Numbered from the stretch's first letter, positions 32,345 through 42,835 are shown. The stretch is DNA of 64,000 nucleotides from Thermus igniterrae ATCC 700962 (GCF_000376265.1 NZ_AQWU01000072.1:1-64000); one strand, 5' to 3'. Numbers and translations: made by a program. The notes: generated by a model from the sequence alone, not told the origin.

Positions 32345-33202
32345 TCAGAGCTTCTCCAGCTCGGGGTAGAGGCGGAGGAGCTCCTCCTCGGTCAGGGCCT
32401 CCCCTTCCCGCTCTGGGGTCCAGGAGAGGTAGGCGGCGAGGAGGGTGAAGGGGCTGGACCCCGCCGCGTCCAGCAGGGCTGCTCGCGCGCCTTCCCGGGT
32501 GAGGGGCCGCCTTGGGGTGTGGGTCCGCCGCTCCGCCAGGAGGAGGCTCACCACCAGGTACCTGCCCCCCGGCTCCACCTGGGCTTGGTAATCGGCCAGC
32601 GCCTGCTTTTCCCCCTCAAAGTGGCGAAAGGTTTCCTGGTACTTGCTCCGCTCCTCCAGCATCCAGGCGTCGAACCGGGCCAGGACCTCCTCCTCGGAAC
32701 CCGCCGCCACCTGGTAATCCCCAAAGCGCCAGGCGGGCTCCTCCCTGAGGAGCAAGAGGGCCGCCTCGTCCAGCAGGTCCGCGAGGCCCTTGGCGGAGGT
32801 GGTGTCCGCTTCCTCGGCCAGGCGCCTTAAGGTCCTTTGTACCAGGGGGCGGTGGAGAAGGGCCAGGCGCAGCCGGGCCACGCTAGCCGTAGGGCCATCA
32901 GGGTACGGCCCGTGGCTCCCCGCCTGCCTGAGGCCCCGCACCAGGTAAGCGGTCACCAGGACCAGGCCGAGGAAGACCAAAACGGGTAGAATGCCTAGGC
33001 TTCCCCCACCCCCTCCGGGATAGACCACCACCGGGCCTGGATAGGAGGGGTACGAGGGCGCCGGGGTGGGGAAAACGGGGGCGGGACCGGGGCTCATGGG
33101 GGGTGGGCTTGGACTGTACGGGCGCCCGCCCACCCCACCCCCGCTCTTCTGGGCCAGGGCCAGGCTGAGCCCCAGAAGGGCCAGGAGGAGGAGGCGGCGC
33201 AT
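32345..33202 (-). CDS. DUF1517-like membrane protein with Pro/Gly-rich region
   Basis: The 285-residue protein has a signal peptide (MRRLLLLALLGLSLALAQ) and a low-complexity linker rich in Pro, Ser, Tyr and Gly (about 20-66). One membrane helix (about 70-90, LPVLVFLGLVLVTAYLV) and a soluble domain follow. The soluble domain, from 'ASVARLRLALLHRPLVQRTLRRLAEEADT' to 'RTHTPRRPLTREGARAALLDAAG', resembles DUF1517 proteins, which occur in chloroplasts and cyanobacteria. Function is unknown. ATG 33202 is chosen because TATGCT (33215-33210) lies 7 nt upstream; ATG 33214 would overlap that box. Confidence 0.65.
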   Translation of the reverse strand: MRRLLLLALLGLSLALAQKSGGGVGGRPYSPSPPPMSPGPAPVFPTPAPSYPSYPGPVVVYPGGGGGSLGILPVLVFLGLVLVTAYLVRGLRQAGSHGPYPDGPTASVARLRLALLHRPLVQRTLRRLAEEADTTSAKGLADLLDEAALLLLREEPAWRFGDYQVAAGSEEEVLARFDAWMLEERSKYQETFRHFEGEKQALADYQAQVEPGGRYLVVSLLLAERRTHTPRRPLTREGARAALLDAAGSSPFTLLAAYLSWTPEREGEALTEEELLRLYPELEKL

Positions 33203-33313
33203 GCCCCTAAGCATACGCCTGGGGCGGGACCCTTTGCGCTAAATGCCCTTTCGCAGTAAACTTGATAAAGGTAGGCTTAGGCTATGGACGAACGCGAGAA
33301 CAGGAGGGAAACC

Positions 33314-35737
33314 ATGTTGCCAGAGACCTTGCCCGTCTGCCCCGTCCGGGGGTCGGTCATCTACCCCACCATGGTGATGCCCATTGACGCGGGCCGGCCC
33401 ATCTCCATCCGGGCCATTGACGAGGCCCTGGCCCGGGAGCGGGTGCTCCTCATCGTGAGCCAGAAGGACAAGGAGGTGGAGGCCCCCAAGCCCTCCGACC
33501 TCTACGAGGTGGGCACCGCCTGCAACATCCTCAAGATGCGCAAGAACCCCGACGGTTCCGTCCAGGTGCTGGTGCAGGCTTTTGCCCGGGTGCGCATCAA
33601 GGCCTGGCTGGACCGGGGGGACCACCTCGAGGCCCAGGGGGAGGTGCTGGCCGACGAGCCCGGGGAGCCCACCCTGGTGAAGGCCCTGGTGCGGGAGGTG
33701 AAGGACAAGTTCCAGGCCCTCCTCAAGGAGGGCAAGTACCTGGCCCCCGAGGTGGCCCAGTTCGTCCTCAACCTGGAAGACCCCTCCCAGCTGGCGGACT
33801 ACATCGCCTTCCACATGGAATTCCGCCTCGAGGACAAACAGCGGGTGCTGGAAACCGCCGAGGTGGCCGAGCGGCTCAAGCGGGTCCTGGTCCTCCTGGA
33901 GGCCGAGCTCCAGCTCATTGAGACCCAGCGGCGCATCCAGCAACAGGTCAAGGAGGAGATTGACCGCAACCAGCGGGAGTACTTCCTCCGGGAGCAGATG
34001 AAGGCCATCCAGCGGGAGCTCCACGGGGAGGAGGGGGAGCAGGAGGTGGAGGAGTTCCGGAAGAAAGTGGAGGAACTCCAGCTTCCCCCCGTGGTACGCC
34101 AGGAGGTGGAACGGGAGCTCAACCGCTTCGCCCGCATGCACCCCGACTCCGCCGAGGCCAGCGTCATCCGCACCTACCTGGACTGGATCGTCCACCTGCC
34201 CTGGAACCGGCGCACCGAGGACAACCTGGACCTCTCCCGGGCCAAGGAGATTCTGGAGCGGGACCACTACGGCTTGGAGAAGGTCAAGGACCGGGTGCTG
34301 GAGTTTTTGGCCGTGCGCAAGCTGAAGGCGGAGAAGGCCAAGCGGGGGGAGATCCCCGAGGAGGAGGTCAACAAGGGGCCCATCCTCCTCTTCGTGGGCC
34401 CGCCCGGGGTGGGGAAGACCTCCATCGCCAAGAGCATCGCCGAGGCCCTGGGCCGCAAGTACGTGCGCATCTCCCTGGGGGGGGTGCGGGACGAGTCCGA
34501 CATCCGGGGCCACCGCCGCACCTACATCGGGGCCATGCCCGGCCGCATCATCCAGGGCCTGAGGCAGGCGGGTACCAAGAACCCCGTCTTCCTCCTGGAC
34601 GAGGTGGACAAGCTGGGCATCTCCTACCAGGGGGACCCGGCGGCGGCCCTTTTGGAGGTGCTGGACCCGGCCCAGAACAAGGAGTTCGTGGACCACTACC
34701 TGGGGGTGCCCTTTGACCTCTCCGAGGTGATGTTCATCTGCACCGCCAACTTCCCCCAGAACATCCCCGCCCCCCTCTGGGACCGGATGGAGGCCATTGA
34801 GTTCACCAGCTACATTGAGCAGGAGAAGCTGGAAATCGCCAAGCGCTACCTCCTCCCCCGGCAGCTTAAGGAGACGGGGCTTTCCGAGGGCCAGGTGGTG
34901 GTGACGGAGGCCGCCCTCATGCGCCTCATCACCCACTACACCCGCGAGGCCGGGGTGCGGCAGCTGGAGCGGGAGATCGGTTCCCTGTTGCGCAAGGCGG
35001 CCCGGCAGATCCTGGAGGAGGGGAAGAAGCGGGTGCGCATCACGGAGAGGGACCTGGAGAAGTACCTGGGCCCACCCCGCTACCTGCCCGAGACCGAGGC
35101 CCGCGAGCCCCAGGTGGGGGTGGCCACGGGGATGTACTACACCCCGGTGGGGGGGGACATCATGTTCGTGGAGGTCTCCGTCACCCCGGGCAAGGGGAAC
35201 CTGATCCTCACCGGGCAGCTGGGGGACGTGATGAAGGAGTCGGCCCGCGCAGCCCTTTCCTACGCCAAGAAAAACGCCCAGCGCTTCGGCATCCCCCTGG
35301 AGCGCTTTGACCAGACCGACATCCACATCCACGTGCCCGCCGGGGCCATCCCCAAGGAAGGCCCCTCGGCGGGGGTGGCCATAGTGAGCGCCCTGGTCTC
35401 GGCCCTCACCGGGGTCCCCGTGCGCCACGACATCGCCATGACCGGAGAGATCACCCTCACCGGGCGGGTCCTGCCCATCGGGGGGGTGAAGGAAAAGGTC
35501 CTGGGGGCCCGGCGGGCGGGCATCCGCGAGGTGATCCTGCCCAAGCAGAACGAGCCCGACCTCTCGGACATCCCCAGGCCCCTCCGCCAGAACATGACCT
35601 TCCACTTCGTGGAGGGGCTGGACGAGGTCCTGGACCTGGCCCTGGTGGGGGGGGTGAAGGCCCTGGAGGCCCAGGCTCAAAAGGCCAGCAAGCGCCCCGG
35701 CAAGCGGGCCAGGAAGGAGCTGGTGGCCCACGCCTAG
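33314..35737 (+). CDS. lon: ATP-dependent protease Lon
   Basis: The roughly 807-residue Lon has the N-terminal substrate domain ('[22 protein letters not shown]'), a coiled-coil region (about 180-290), the AAA+ module with Walker [10 protein letters not shown] near 357 and Walker B '[13 protein letters not shown]', and the serine-lysine protease domain with '[18 protein letters not shown]' and '[15 protein letters not shown]'. It degrades misfolded proteins in the cytoplasm. ATG 33314 is preferred because AGGAGG lies 7 nt upstream. ATG 33284, 10 codons earlier, has TAGGCT 6 nt upstream and could be a leaderless start. The gene abuts bshA tail to tail with no gap. Confidence 0.93.
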   Translation: MLPETLPVCPVRGSVIYPTMVMPIDAGRPISIRAIDEALARERVLLIVSQKDKEVEAPKPSDLYEVGTACNILKMRKNPDGSVQVLVQAFARVRIKAWLDRGDHLEAQGEVLADEPGEPTLVKALVREVKDKFQALLKEGKYLAPEVAQFVLNLEDPSQLADYIAFHMEFRLEDKQRVLETAEVAERLKRVLVLLEAELQLIETQRRIQQQVKEEIDRNQREYFLREQMKAIQRELHGEEGEQEVEEFRKKVEELQLPPVVRQEVERELNRFARMHPDSAEASVIRTYLDWIVHLPWNRRTEDNLDLSRAKEILERDHYGLEKVKDRVLEFLAVRKLKAEKAKRGEIPEEEVNKGPILLFVGPPGVGKTSIAKSIAEALGRKYVRISLGGVRDESDIRGHRRTYIGAMPGRIIQGLRQAGTKNPVFLLDEVDKLGISYQGDPAAALLEVLDPAQNKEFVDHYLGVPFDLSEVMFICTANFPQNIPAPLWDRMEAIEFTSYIEQEKLEIAKRYLLPRQLKETGLSEGQVVVTEAALMRLITHYTREAGVRQLEREIGSLLRKAARQILEEGKKRVRITERDLEKYLGPPRYLPETEAREPQVGVATGMYYTPVGGDIMFVEVSVTPGKGNLILTGQLGDVMKESARAALSYAKKNAQRFGIPLERFDQTDIHIHVPAGAIPKEGPSAGVAIVSALVSALTGVPVRHDIAMTGEITLTGRVLPIGGVKEKVLGARRAGIREVILPKQNEPDLSDIPRPLRQNMTFHFVEGLDEVLDLALVGGVKALEAQAQKASKRPGKRARKELVAHA

Positions 35738-36832
35738 CTACCCCAGGGCCCGGGCGTACACCTCCAGGTACTGCCGGGTGATCCTTTCCGGGTGGAACTG
35801 CTCCACCGCGTAGGCCCGGGCCCTCTGCCGCATCCGGGGTAGGTGGGGGCTGGCCAAGAGTTCCAGGACCGCCTCGGCATAGCCCTCCAGGTCTCCCAGC
35901 TCCACCAGCCGGCCCACCTCCGGGGTGATGAGCTCCGGGACCCCCCCCACGGCGGTGGCCACCACCGGCACCCCCGAGGCCAGGGCCTCGAGGGCCGCCT
36001 GGCCAAAGGACTCCTCCTCCGAGGCCAGCAGGAAGAGGTCCGCCGCCCCCAGGACCGCCTCGGGGTGGGGGGTGGGGGGGTGGAGGGTGACCCAGGGGGC
36101 CACCCCCAGCTCCTCCGCCACCCGCCGGGCCTCCCCTTCTTCGGGGCCCTTGCCCAGGAGGAGGAGCCTGGCCCGCACCTTCTTTCGCACCTTGGCGAAG
36201 GCCCGCACGATGTCGGGCACCCGCTTGATGGGGCGGAAGTTGGAGGCGTGCACCAAAAGCCACTCCCCTTCCTCCGCGTAAAGCCCCTTGCGCTCGGGAC
36301 GGGGGCGGAAGCGTTCGGGGTCCACGGCGTTGTGGATCACCACGGGCTCCACCCCAAAGGCCCGCCTGGCCTCCTGGGCCAGGGCCCGGCTCACCGCCGT
36401 GGTGGCCCGGGCCTCCTGGAGGGCCCTGCGGGTGGGCCCATGGAAGGCGGGGTCCATGCCCAGCACGGAGACGTCGGTGCCGTGGAGGGTGTGCACCAGG
36501 GGAAATTCCCTTCCGAAGGCCAGGTAGCTGGCGGCGGCATGGGGGATGGCGTAGTGGGTGTGGACCAGCTCCAGGCCAAGCCGCTTGGCCTCCCGCTCCA
36601 GGGTGCCCGCCAGGGAGAGGGTGTAGAGGGGTCCGGGGAAGACGGGGTAGTAGGGGAGGTCCACGGGCACGTAGACCACTGGGCTTTCCTTGGGCAGCCG
36701 GAAGGGCCTCTCCGTGGCGAAGAAGTAGACGGCGTGCCCCATCCGGCCCAGGCGGTCGGCCAGTTCCGCGGCCACGATGCCGCTTCCCCCCAGGCCGGGG
36801 TAGGCCACCATGCCGACCCTAAGCGGCGCCAC
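35738..36832 (-). CDS. bshA: N-acetyl-alpha-D-glucosaminyl L-malate synthase
   Basis: The 364-residue GT-B glycosyltransferase (family 4) opens MAPLRVGMVAYPGLGGSGIV AAELAD, the BshA-type UDP-sugar loop. It has 'LVHTHYAIPHAAASYLAFG' near 92, 'VIHNAVDPERFRPRPE' near 166, and the donor-site 'LLASEEESFGQAALEALASGVPVVATAVGGVPELI' near 270. BshA makes the first intermediate of bacillithiol from UDP-GlcNAc and malate, consistent with reports that Thermus makes bacillithiol. GTG 36832 is the start, with no strong site. A leader hairpin lies upstream. The later bsh genes are not nearby. Confidence 0.87.
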   Translation of the reverse strand: MAPLRVGMVAYPGLGGSGIVAAELADRLGRMGHAVYFFATERPFRLPKESPVVYVPVDLPYYPVFPGPLYTLSLAGTLEREAKRLGLELVHTHYAIPHAAASYLAFGREFPLVHTLHGTDVSVLGMDPAFHGPTRRALQEARATTAVSRALAQEARRAFGVEPVVIHNAVDPERFRPRPERKGLYAEEGEWLLVHASNFRPIKRVPDIVRAFAKVRKKVRARLLLLGKGPEEGEARRVAEELGVAPWVTLHPPTPHPEAVLGAADLFLLASEEESFGQAALEALASGVPVVATAVGGVPELITPEVGRLVELGDLEGYAEAVLELLASPHLPRMRQRARAYAVEQFHPERITRQYLEVYARALG

Positions 36833-36846
36833 CTTCCGAACCTGAC

Positions 36847-36864
36847 GGGAAAGGACGCTTTCCC
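36847..36864 (-). promoter_or_regulatory. Leader hairpin upstream of bshA
   Basis: GGGAAAG-GACG-CTTTCCC is a perfect 7-bp inverted repeat, 14 bp upstream of the bshA GTG. A possible -10 box TAAACT lies at 36902-36897, which would give a leader of about 55 nt containing this hairpin. It could modulate translation or serve as an operator. It has no T-run. Confidence 0.4.
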
Positions 36865-36941
36865 TTGGCCGTGGACCCAGACCCCGTCATGCTCCCAGTT
36901 TAGCCCGGACCCCTCCCCGCGGGAGCCTCGAGGGGGCTGGC

Positions 36942-37193
36942 CTAGAGGCTTTCCAGGGCATCCTCCGCCTCTTCCATGTACCGGTCCCAGGGGATTAGGG
37001 TGTGGCCACCCCTTCCCCGGGCAGCGTAGTAGGGCAGTTCCAGCCGCAAGGGGGTGCGCACCTCCTGGTACTCCCGGACGAGGGCGGGAAGGGACTTGGG
37101 GAAGACCCGGGGATGCCTTAGCCGTTCCAGGAGGAGGCTTAGGCGCAGGGCCCGGTAGCCCTTCTTCTTTTCCCCATCCCCTTGCCTTCCCAT
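36942..37193 (-). CDS. Small conserved-looking protein of unknown function (MoxR-VWA operon)
   Basis: The 83-residue soluble, basic N-terminal protein starts MGRQGDGEKKKGYRALRLSL and contains 'LPALVREYQEVRTPLRLELPYY' and 'HTLIPWDRYMEEAEDALESL'. No family is recognised. It lies 9 bp after the VWA gene, on the same strand, with GGAGGACC just upstream of its ATG, so it is almost certainly the third gene of the MoxR-VWA operon. An adaptor or substrate role is inferred only from that. Confidence 0.6.
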   Translation of the reverse strand: MGRQGDGEKKKGYRALRLSLLLERLRHPRVFPKSLPALVREYQEVRTPLRLELPYYAARGRGGHTLIPWDRYMEEAEDALESL

Positions 37194-37202
37194 GGTCCTC
37201 CT

Positions 37203-38426
37203 TCAGTGCCGCTGCACCTTCTTGTTGAGGAAGTCCAGGAGCAGGTACTTGCCGATGTTCCTGGGGTGGGTCAGGTAGGCCTTGCCCCGGGTGATTTGGG
37301 AGAGCTTCTTCACGAAGGCCAGAAGCTCGGGCTCCCGGGCCAGCATGAAGGTGTGGATGGGGATGCCCTCCCGCCGGGCCAGGGTGGCCTCCTTGAGGGT
37401 CTCGGCCAGGATCAGGGGGTCCAGGCCCCAGGCGTTTTTGTAGACCTCCCCGCTCGGCAGGGTGAGGGCCGAGGGCTTGCCGTCGGTGATGAGGATGATC
37501 TGCTTCATCTCCCCGCCCATCTTGCGCAGGAGGGTGCGGGCCAGCTCCAGCCCGGCCTTGGTGTTGGTGTGGTAGGGGCCCACCTGGGCCAGGGGGAGCT
37601 TGGCCAGGGGGATCTCCTCCGCGGTGTCGTGGAAGAGCACAAAGCGCACCTGGTCCCCGGGGTACTGGGTGCGGATGAGGTGGGCCAGGGCCAGGGCCAC
37701 CCGCTTGGCCGGGGTGAAGCGGTCTTCCCCGTAGAGGATCATGGAGTGGGAGCAGTCCAGCAGGACCACGGTGCTCATGCTGGCGGTGTACTCGGCAAGG
37801 TCCATCACCAGGTCCTCGGGGGCAAGCTCCGTCAGGCCCTTGGCCGCCGCCTTCTTGAGGGTCTCCGGGACGTTGAGCTCCAGGGGGTCCCCCCACTCCC
37901 AGGCCTTGGTCTCTCCGGTGCGCTCCACCCCGGGGGCGTGGTGGGGGGTGGGGTGGAAGCCGGGGGGGTTGCGGCCCAGGGCCCCCAGGAGCTCCCGCAG
38001 GCTCTTGAGGCCCAGGAAGTCCGAGGCCTTTTCCGTGAGCTCCAGCCGGGTCTCCCCCGCCTCTCCCCGGTGGCCGCCCTGGGCGGGCTGGGTGGGGTCC
38101 TCCCCGGGCTCCCGGATGTACCCCGCCTCCCGCAACTTCTCCAGCATGCGCTCTATGGCCTGGTGGAGCCGGGTCTCCTCCTTGCGGTTGGCGAAGCGGG
38201 CTTCCCGGAGCCACTCCTCGGGGACCAGCTCGTTTTTGAGAAGGGCCTGGAGGAGGGCATCGTAAAGGTCCTCCAGGGTGGGGGCGCGGTTGGGGTCGGG
38301 GTCGTAGCGCTGGAAGGGATCGGAGAAGCCCGAGTCCAGGAGGAAGTCCTCCAGGAGGGAGAGGATCTCCTCGGGGGAGAGTTCCTCCAGCCCCCCCTCG
38401 TAGCGGCTGTAGCGGACGGCTCTCAT
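37203..38426 (-). CDS. VWA-domain protein, partner of the MoxR ATPase
   Basis: The 407-residue protein has a helical N-terminal region ('[27 protein letters not shown]', to about residue 200) and a C-terminal von Willebrand A domain. Its metal-binding MIDAS motif DCSHS is in '[27 protein letters not shown]' near 229, with '[15 protein letters not shown]' near 311 as the second loop. VWA proteins of this type pair with MoxR AAA+ ATPases in metal insertion or complex remodelling. The start is 18 bp after the MoxR stop. Substrate and process are unknown. Confidence 0.82.
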   Translation of the reverse strand: MRAVRYSRYEGGLEELSPEEILSLLEDFLLDSGFSDPFQRYDPDPNRAPTLEDLYDALLQALLKNELVPEEWLREARFANRKEETRLHQAIERMLEKLREAGYIREPGEDPTQPAQGGHRGEAGETRLELTEKASDFLGLKSLRELLGALGRNPPGFHPTPHHAPGVERTGETKAWEWGDPLELNVPETLKKAAAKGLTELAPEDLVMDLAEYTASMSTVVLLDCSHSMILYGEDRFTPAKRVALALAHLIRTQYPGDQVRFVLFHDTAEEIPLAKLPLAQVGPYHTNTKAGLELARTLLRKMGGEMKQIILITDGKPSALTLPSGEVYKNAWGLDPLILAETLKEATLARREGIPIHTFMLAREPELLAFVKKLSQITRGKAYLTHPRNIGKYLLLDFLNKKVQRH

Positions 38427-38444
38427 CCTGACCCCTTGGGGTGG

Positions 38445-39839
38445 CTAGTTGCCATAGCTCCGCGTCCTCTCCGCCGCCTGGTAGCTGGCCTCCCCCCGGG
38501 AGAGCTTCCGGCGGCCCACCAGGCCCTCCAGCACGAACTCCCCGGCGGAGAGGAGGAGTTCGGGTTCCTCGCCTTCCGCCAGGCCCCTCGCTGCTTCCAA
38601 GAGCCCGGGCACCTCGGCCATGGCGGCCAGGGCCCCCTCCAGGTCCCCCTCGGGCAGGGTGAGGAGGTGGCCGGCCTCAAAGTGGGCCACGATGCTTTCC
38701 GTCTTGAGGCGGTAGCGGGGGAGGACCAGGCCAAAGGCCCGCTGCACCACCTCCTTGGCCACCCGCTCGGCCCCCTGGAGCTCCCCCTCGTATTCCAGCT
38801 CCAGCTTGCCGGTGATGGCGGGCAGGCCCACATAGAGGTCCAGGGGCCGGGCCACCGCCCGCTGGCCCTGGAGGAGGGCCCGCCTTTCGGCGCTGGCCGC
38901 CACCACCTCCAGGAGGCTGATGGCAAGCCGCTGGGAGACCCCGGCGGTCTGGTCCACCCGCCGGTCCTCCCGGGCGGCGAAGGCCACCGCCTCCACGGAA
39001 AGCCGGATCCACTCGGGCACCAGGACTCCTTCCGGCACGTAGGCCTCCTGGGCGCTGATCTTGAGGCCCTCCTCGAGGCTCCGTGGGTAGTGGGTGCGGA
39101 TCTCGCTACCGATGCGGTCCTTCAGGGGGGTGACGATCCGTCCCCGGGCGGTGTAGTCCTGGGGGTTGGCGGTGAAGACCAGCCACACGTCCAGGGGCAG
39201 GCGGATGGGGTAGCCCCGGATCTGCACGTCCCCCTCCTCGAGGATGTTGAAGAGGGCCACCTGGACCTTAGGGGCCAGGTCAGCCAGCTCGTTCACGGCG
39301 AAGATGCCCCGGTTGGCCCGGGGCAGGAGGCCGAAGTGGATGCTCTCCAGGTCGGCCAGCCCCGTGCCCCGCCGGGCGGCCTTGATGGGGTCCATGTCCC
39401 CCAGGAGGTCGGCCACGGTGGTGTCGGGGGTGGCCAGCTTTTCCACATAGCGCTCCTCCCGGGGGATGTAGACGATGGGGGCATCGTCCCCTGCCTCCTC
39501 CAGAAGCCTTTTCCCCTCAGGGGAGATGGGGTGGAGGGGGTTGTCGCGCAGCTCGGTGGGCAGGGCGGGAACCTCCTCGTCCAGGAGACCGATGAGGCTC
39601 CGCAGGATGCGGCTTTTGGCCTGGCCCCGGGTGCCCAGGAGGATGAAGTTCTGCTTGGCCAGAATGGCCTGGACCAGGGCGGGGATCACCGTGTCCTCGT
39701 ACCCGTGGATGCCTGGGAAAAGCCTTTCTCCCCGCCGAAGCTTCTCCCGCAGGTTCTGGCGGGCCTCCTCCTTCACCGTGCGCTTCAGCTTGTCCAGGGG
39801 GTAGGTGCGCTTCAGTTCGCCCAGGGTTTTCGCCCTCAC
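38445..39839 (-). CDS. MoxR/magnesium-chelatase-like AAA+ ATPase
   Basis: The roughly 464-residue protein has Walker A '[20 protein letters not shown]' near 65, '[15 protein letters not shown]', a Walker B-like '[29 protein letters not shown]' near 175 with Asn at the usual Asp position, and '[34 protein letters not shown]', as in ChlI-type ATPases. The VNEL variant seems typical of this group. It should power the VWA partner encoded 18 bp downstream. GTG 39839 is chosen because TAAACT (39852-39847) lies 7 nt upstream; an ATG at 39890 adds 17 residues without a ribosome site. Confidence 0.82.
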   Translation of the reverse strand: MRAKTLGELKRTYPLDKLKRTVKEEARQNLREKLRRGERLFPGIHGYEDTVIPALVQAILAKQNFILLGTRGQAKSRILRSLIGLLDEEVPALPTELRDNPLHPISPEGKRLLEEAGDDAPIVYIPREERYVEKLATPDTTVADLLGDMDPIKAARRGTGLADLESIHFGLLPRANRGIFAVNELADLAPKVQVALFNILEEGDVQIRGYPIRLPLDVWLVFTANPQDYTARGRIVTPLKDRIGSEIRTHYPRSLEEGLKISAQEAYVPEGVLVPEWIRLSVEAVAFAAREDRRVDQTAGVSQRLAISLLEVVAASAERRALLQGQRAVARPLDLYVGLPAITGKLELEYEGELQGAERVAKEVVQRAFGLVLPRYRLKTESIVAHFEAGHLLTLPEGDLEGALAAMAEVPGLLEAARGLAEGEEPELLLSAGEFVLEGLVGRRKLSRGEASYQAAERTRSYGN

Positions 39840-39957
39840 CCTTTCCAGTTTAGGGGCAGGACGGCCGGGGTATGTACCCTGGCTTCCCATGCCGGGGGTG
39901 GCCCGGGGCAAAGGGCTCCCTAACGCCCTTCTCATCCCTTGGCGGTATCTTGCCCCT
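39840..39957. promoter_or_regulatory. Divergent promoter region, MoxR ATPase and hslV
   Basis: Reverse strand: TAAACT (39852-39847) sits 7 nt from the MoxR GTG. Forward strand: TATCTT (39946-39951) sits 6 nt from the hslV GTG 39958. Both indicate leaderless transcripts. The 90 bp between the boxes contains no gene I can support, so both -35 regions fit inside it. Confidence 0.5.
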
Positions 39958-40500
39958 GTGGAGATCCACGGCACCACCATCTTGGCCGTACGCAAGGACG
40001 GGGTCACCGCCCTCGCTGGGGACGGCCAGGTCACCTTCGGCCAGACGGTCCTCAAGCGGGGTGCGGTGAAGGTACGCCGGCTGGAGGTGGGGGAGGGGGT
40101 TCTGGTGGGCTTTGCCGGAGGGGTGGCCGACGCCCTGAGCCTCCTGGAGCGCTTTGAGGAGAGGCTCAGGGAGGCCCGGGGCAACCTCCTCAAGGGGGCG
40201 GTGGAGACGGCCAAGCTCTGGCGTACCGACCGGGTCCTGCGCCATCTCCAGGCCATGATCATCGCCGCCGACCGGGAGAGCATGGTCCTCCTCTCGGGGA
40301 GCGGGGAGGTGATTGCTCCCGAAGAACCCCTCCTGGCGGTGGGTTCCGGGGGCCCCTACGCCCTCACCGCGGCCAAGGCCCTTTACCGGCACTCGGGGCT
40401 TTCCGCCCGGCAGATCGCCGAGGAGGCCCTCAAGATCGCTGCCGAGGTGGACCTCTACACCTCGGGCCAGATCACCGTCCTCACCCTGGGGGAGACATGA
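39958..40500 (+). CDS. hslV: ATP-dependent protease proteolytic subunit HslV
   Basis: The 180-residue protein reads [21 protein letters not shown] (GTG start). Removal of the first five residues would expose the catalytic threonine of TTILAV, as in other HslV. '[22 protein letters not shown]' and '[19 protein letters not shown]' are standard. HslV forms a double-hexamer proteasome-like chamber with HslU. The start is supported by TATCTT 6 nt upstream; earlier in-frame starts would run into the promoter region. It overlaps hslU by 4 bp. Confidence 0.95.
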   Translation: MEIHGTTILAVRKDGVTALAGDGQVTFGQTVLKRGAVKVRRLEVGEGVLVGFAGGVADALSLLERFEERLREARGNLLKGAVETAKLWRTDRVLRHLQAMIIAADRESMVLLSGSGEVIAPEEPLLAVGSGGPYALTAAKALYRHSGLSARQIAEEALKIAAEVDLYTSGQITVLTLGET

Positions 40501-41747
40501 ACCTGACGCCGGCAGAGATCGTACGGGAGCTTTCCAAGCACATCGTGGGCCAGGAGGCGGCCAAGAGGGCGGTGGCCGTGGCCCTGCGCAACCGCTACCG
40601 CAGGAAAAAGCTTCCCCCCGAGGTGGCCCGGGAGGTCACGCCCAAGAACATCCTCATGATTGGACCCACCGGGGTGGGCAAGACGGAGATCGCCCGCCGC
40701 CTGGCCCGCCTGGCCGGGGCCCCCTTCGTCAAGGTGGAGGCCACCAAGTTCACCGAGGTGGGCTATGTGGGCCGGGACGTGGACGCCATCGTGCGGGACC
40801 TGGCTGAGGCCAGCTACCAGCTGGTCCTCGAGGAGATGAAGAAGCGGGTGGAGGAGAAGGCCCTGGGCCTGGCCGAGGAGGAGCTGGCCACCCTCCTGCG
40901 GGCCTCGGTGGCCGAGGTGCGTTCCGGCCGCCTGGACAGCCTTTCCGTGGAGGTGCAGGTGGAGGAGGAGCTGGCCCTGCCCTTCATGGGGGTCCTGGGT
41001 GGGGAGGGCATGGGGGGCATGGGGGAGATGCTCCGGGGTCTTCTCCCCAAGAGGCCGGTGCGCAAGCGCATGACGGTGAAGGAGGCGCGGGAGGTGCTGA
41101 AGAACCAGCACGCCGAGCGCCTCATTGACCAGGAGGAGCTCAAGGAGGAGGCCCGCAGGCGGGCCCAGGAGGAGGGCATCGTCTTCATTGACGAGATCGA
41201 CAAGGTGGCCCGGCGCGAGGGCACCGTGGGGCCGGACGTCTCGGGGGAGGGGGTGCAGCGGGACCTGTTGCCCATCGTGGAGGGGACGGTGGTCTCCACC
41301 CGCATCGGCCCGGTTTCCACGGAACACGTCCTCTTCATTGCCGCTGGCGCCTTCCACGTGGCCAAGCCCTCCGACCTCATCCCCGAGCTTCAGGGGCGTT
41401 TCCCCATCCGGGTGGAGCTTTCCCCTTTGGGCCCCGAGGAGTTCTACCGCATCCTCAAGGAGCCGGAGAACTCCCTGGTCCGCCAGTACACGGAGCTTTT
41501 GCGGGCAGACGGCACCGAGCTCGTCTTTGAGGACGAGGCCCTTTGGGCCATCGCCCAGGCCGCCTACCGGGCCAACCAGGAGCTGGAGGATATCGGGGCC
41601 AGGCGGCTGGCCACGGTGCTGGAGAGGGTATTGGAGGAGGTGAGCTTCCAGACCGACCTGGGGCGGGTGGAGATCACCCGGGCTTACGTGGAAAAGCGGT
41701 TGGAGGCGGTCTTCGCCTCCCCGGACCTCACGCGGTTTGTGCTGTAG
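40497..41747 (+). CDS. hslU: ATP-dependent protease ATPase subunit HslU
   Basis: The 416-residue AAA+ unfoldase starts [35 protein letters not shown]. It has Walker [10 protein letters not shown] near 60, the pore motif GYVG near 87, an inserted I-domain (about 105-215), Walker B '[14 protein letters not shown]' near 227, and sensor regions in the C-domain ending 'TRFVL', the tail that docks into HslV. Together with HslV it forms the second bacterial AAA protease in this window after Lon. The TPR gene follows 11 bp later with its own ribosome site. Confidence 0.95.
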   Translation: MNLTPAEIVRELSKHIVGQEAAKRAVAVALRNRYRRKKLPPEVAREVTPKNILMIGPTGVGKTEIARRLARLAGAPFVKVEATKFTEVGYVGRDVDAIVRDLAEASYQLVLEEMKKRVEEKALGLAEEELATLLRASVAEVRSGRLDSLSVEVQVEEELALPFMGVLGGEGMGGMGEMLRGLLPKRPVRKRMTVKEAREVLKNQHAERLIDQEELKEEARRRAQEEGIVFIDEIDKVARREGTVGPDVSGEGVQRDLLPIVEGTVVSTRIGPVSTEHVLFIAAGAFHVAKPSDLIPELQGRFPIRVELSPLGPEEFYRILKEPENSLVRQYTELLRADGTELVFEDEALWAIAQAAYRANQELEDIGARRLATVLERVLEEVSFQTDLGRVEITRAYVEKRLEAVFASPDLTRFVL

Positions 41748-41758
41748 GAGGTAAGGAC

Positions 41759-42823
41759 ATGCGCTGGTTTCTCTTGGCTCTGAGCTTGCTGGCCGCACCC
41801 ACCCTGGCCCAGACCCCACCGCCGCCCGCCCAGGCGGCGCAACAGGACGCCCTGAAGCTGGGGGTGCAGCTTTACGCCCTAGGCCGTTACGAGGCCGCCC
41901 TGGAGCTCTTTGAGCGGGCGGTGAAGGAAAAGCCTCAGGACCCCGATGCCCTTTACTGGCTTACCCGGGCCCAGCTGAAGGTGGGCCTTCTGAACCCCGC
42001 CCTGGAGAACGCCCGGGGGTTGATCGCCAAGAACCCCAGGTACATCGGGGGGTACATGGTGCTGGCCGAGGCCTATGTGGCCCTCTACCGGGCCACCGAG
42101 GACCGGGAGAAGGGCAAGGCCTACCTGGAGCAGGCCCTCACCGTGTTGCGGGATGCCGAAAGGGTGAACCCCCGCTACGCCCCCCTCTTCGCCCAGCGGG
42201 GCCTGGTCTACGCCTTCTTGGGGCAGGCGGACCGGGCGGAGGAGGCCTTCAAGAAGGCCCTGAGCCTCCAGGACACCCCGGAGGTGCGGGTGGCCTTGGC
42301 CGAGCTCTACCTGGCCGCAGGGCGGTTGGACGAGGCCTTGGAGCAGTACGCCAAGGCCCTGCAGCTTTCCCCCAAGGACGCCGACCTCCGGGTGCGCTAC
42401 GCCTCGGCCCTCCTCCTGAAGGGCAAGGCCGAGGAGGCGGCCAGGGTTCTGGAGGAGGGGCACCGCCTGAAGCCCCTGGACGCCGAGGGCTGGTACACCC
42501 TGGGCCAGGCCTACCTGAGCCTGGGCCGGGCCAAGGAGGCGGGGATGGCCCTGGAAAACGCCATCGCCCTAGCCCCCTTGCGCTTCCCCGCGGCCTACGG
42601 CTACCTGGGCCAGATCTACCTGGCCCTGGGGGATTTCCAGAAGGCCAAGAGCCGCCTCACGGTGGCCGTGCGCCTCGAGCCCAAGAAGGCCGAGTACCGC
42701 TACCAGCTCTGCCTGGCCAACGAGCGCCTGGGGGACAAGGAGGGGGCCCGGTACCAGTGCCAGGAGGCCCTCAAGCTCCGCCCCGGGTACAAGGAGGCGG
42801 AGGAAGTCCTGCGCAGGCTTTAA
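41759..42823 (+). CDS. Exported tetratricopeptide-repeat protein
   Basis: The 354-residue protein has a signal peptide (MRWFLLALSLLAAPTLAQ, cut after LAQ near residue 18), a short Pro/Gln stretch, and then about eight TPR units with the W-LG-Y-A-F-A-P pattern. Examples are 'ALKLGVQLYALGRYEAALELFERAVKEKP' and 'VALAELYLAAGRLDEALEQYAKALQLSP'. It should be a periplasmic protein-interaction scaffold; the partner is unknown. The ATG has GGAGGTAAGGAC upstream. It is co-directional with hslVU but exported, so the shared operon need not mean shared function. A terminator follows. Confidence 0.82.
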   Translation: MRWFLLALSLLAAPTLAQTPPPPAQAAQQDALKLGVQLYALGRYEAALELFERAVKEKPQDPDALYWLTRAQLKVGLLNPALENARGLIAKNPRYIGGYMVLAEAYVALYRATEDREKGKAYLEQALTVLRDAERVNPRYAPLFAQRGLVYAFLGQADRAEEAFKKALSLQDTPEVRVALAELYLAAGRLDEALEQYAKALQLSPKDADLRVRYASALLLKGKAEEAARVLEEGHRLKPLDAEGWYTLGQAYLSLGRAKEAGMALENAIALAPLRFPAAYGYLGQIYLALGDFQKAKSRLTVAVRLEPKKAEYRYQLCLANERLGDKEGARYQCQEALKLRPGYKEAEEVLRRL

Positions 42824-42835
42824 ACTAGGGGCTTT

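Noticed and set aside
33239-35731. Long open frame antisense to lon, about 830 codons
   Set aside because: It mirrors lon codon positions, is rich in Gly, His, Leu and Val repeats, and shows no domain; typical high-GC antisense frame.
37182-39923. Forward open frame of about 900 codons antisense to the MoxR and VWA genes
   Set aside because: The opposite strand has clear Walker and MIDAS motifs; this frame has none and low-complexity composition.
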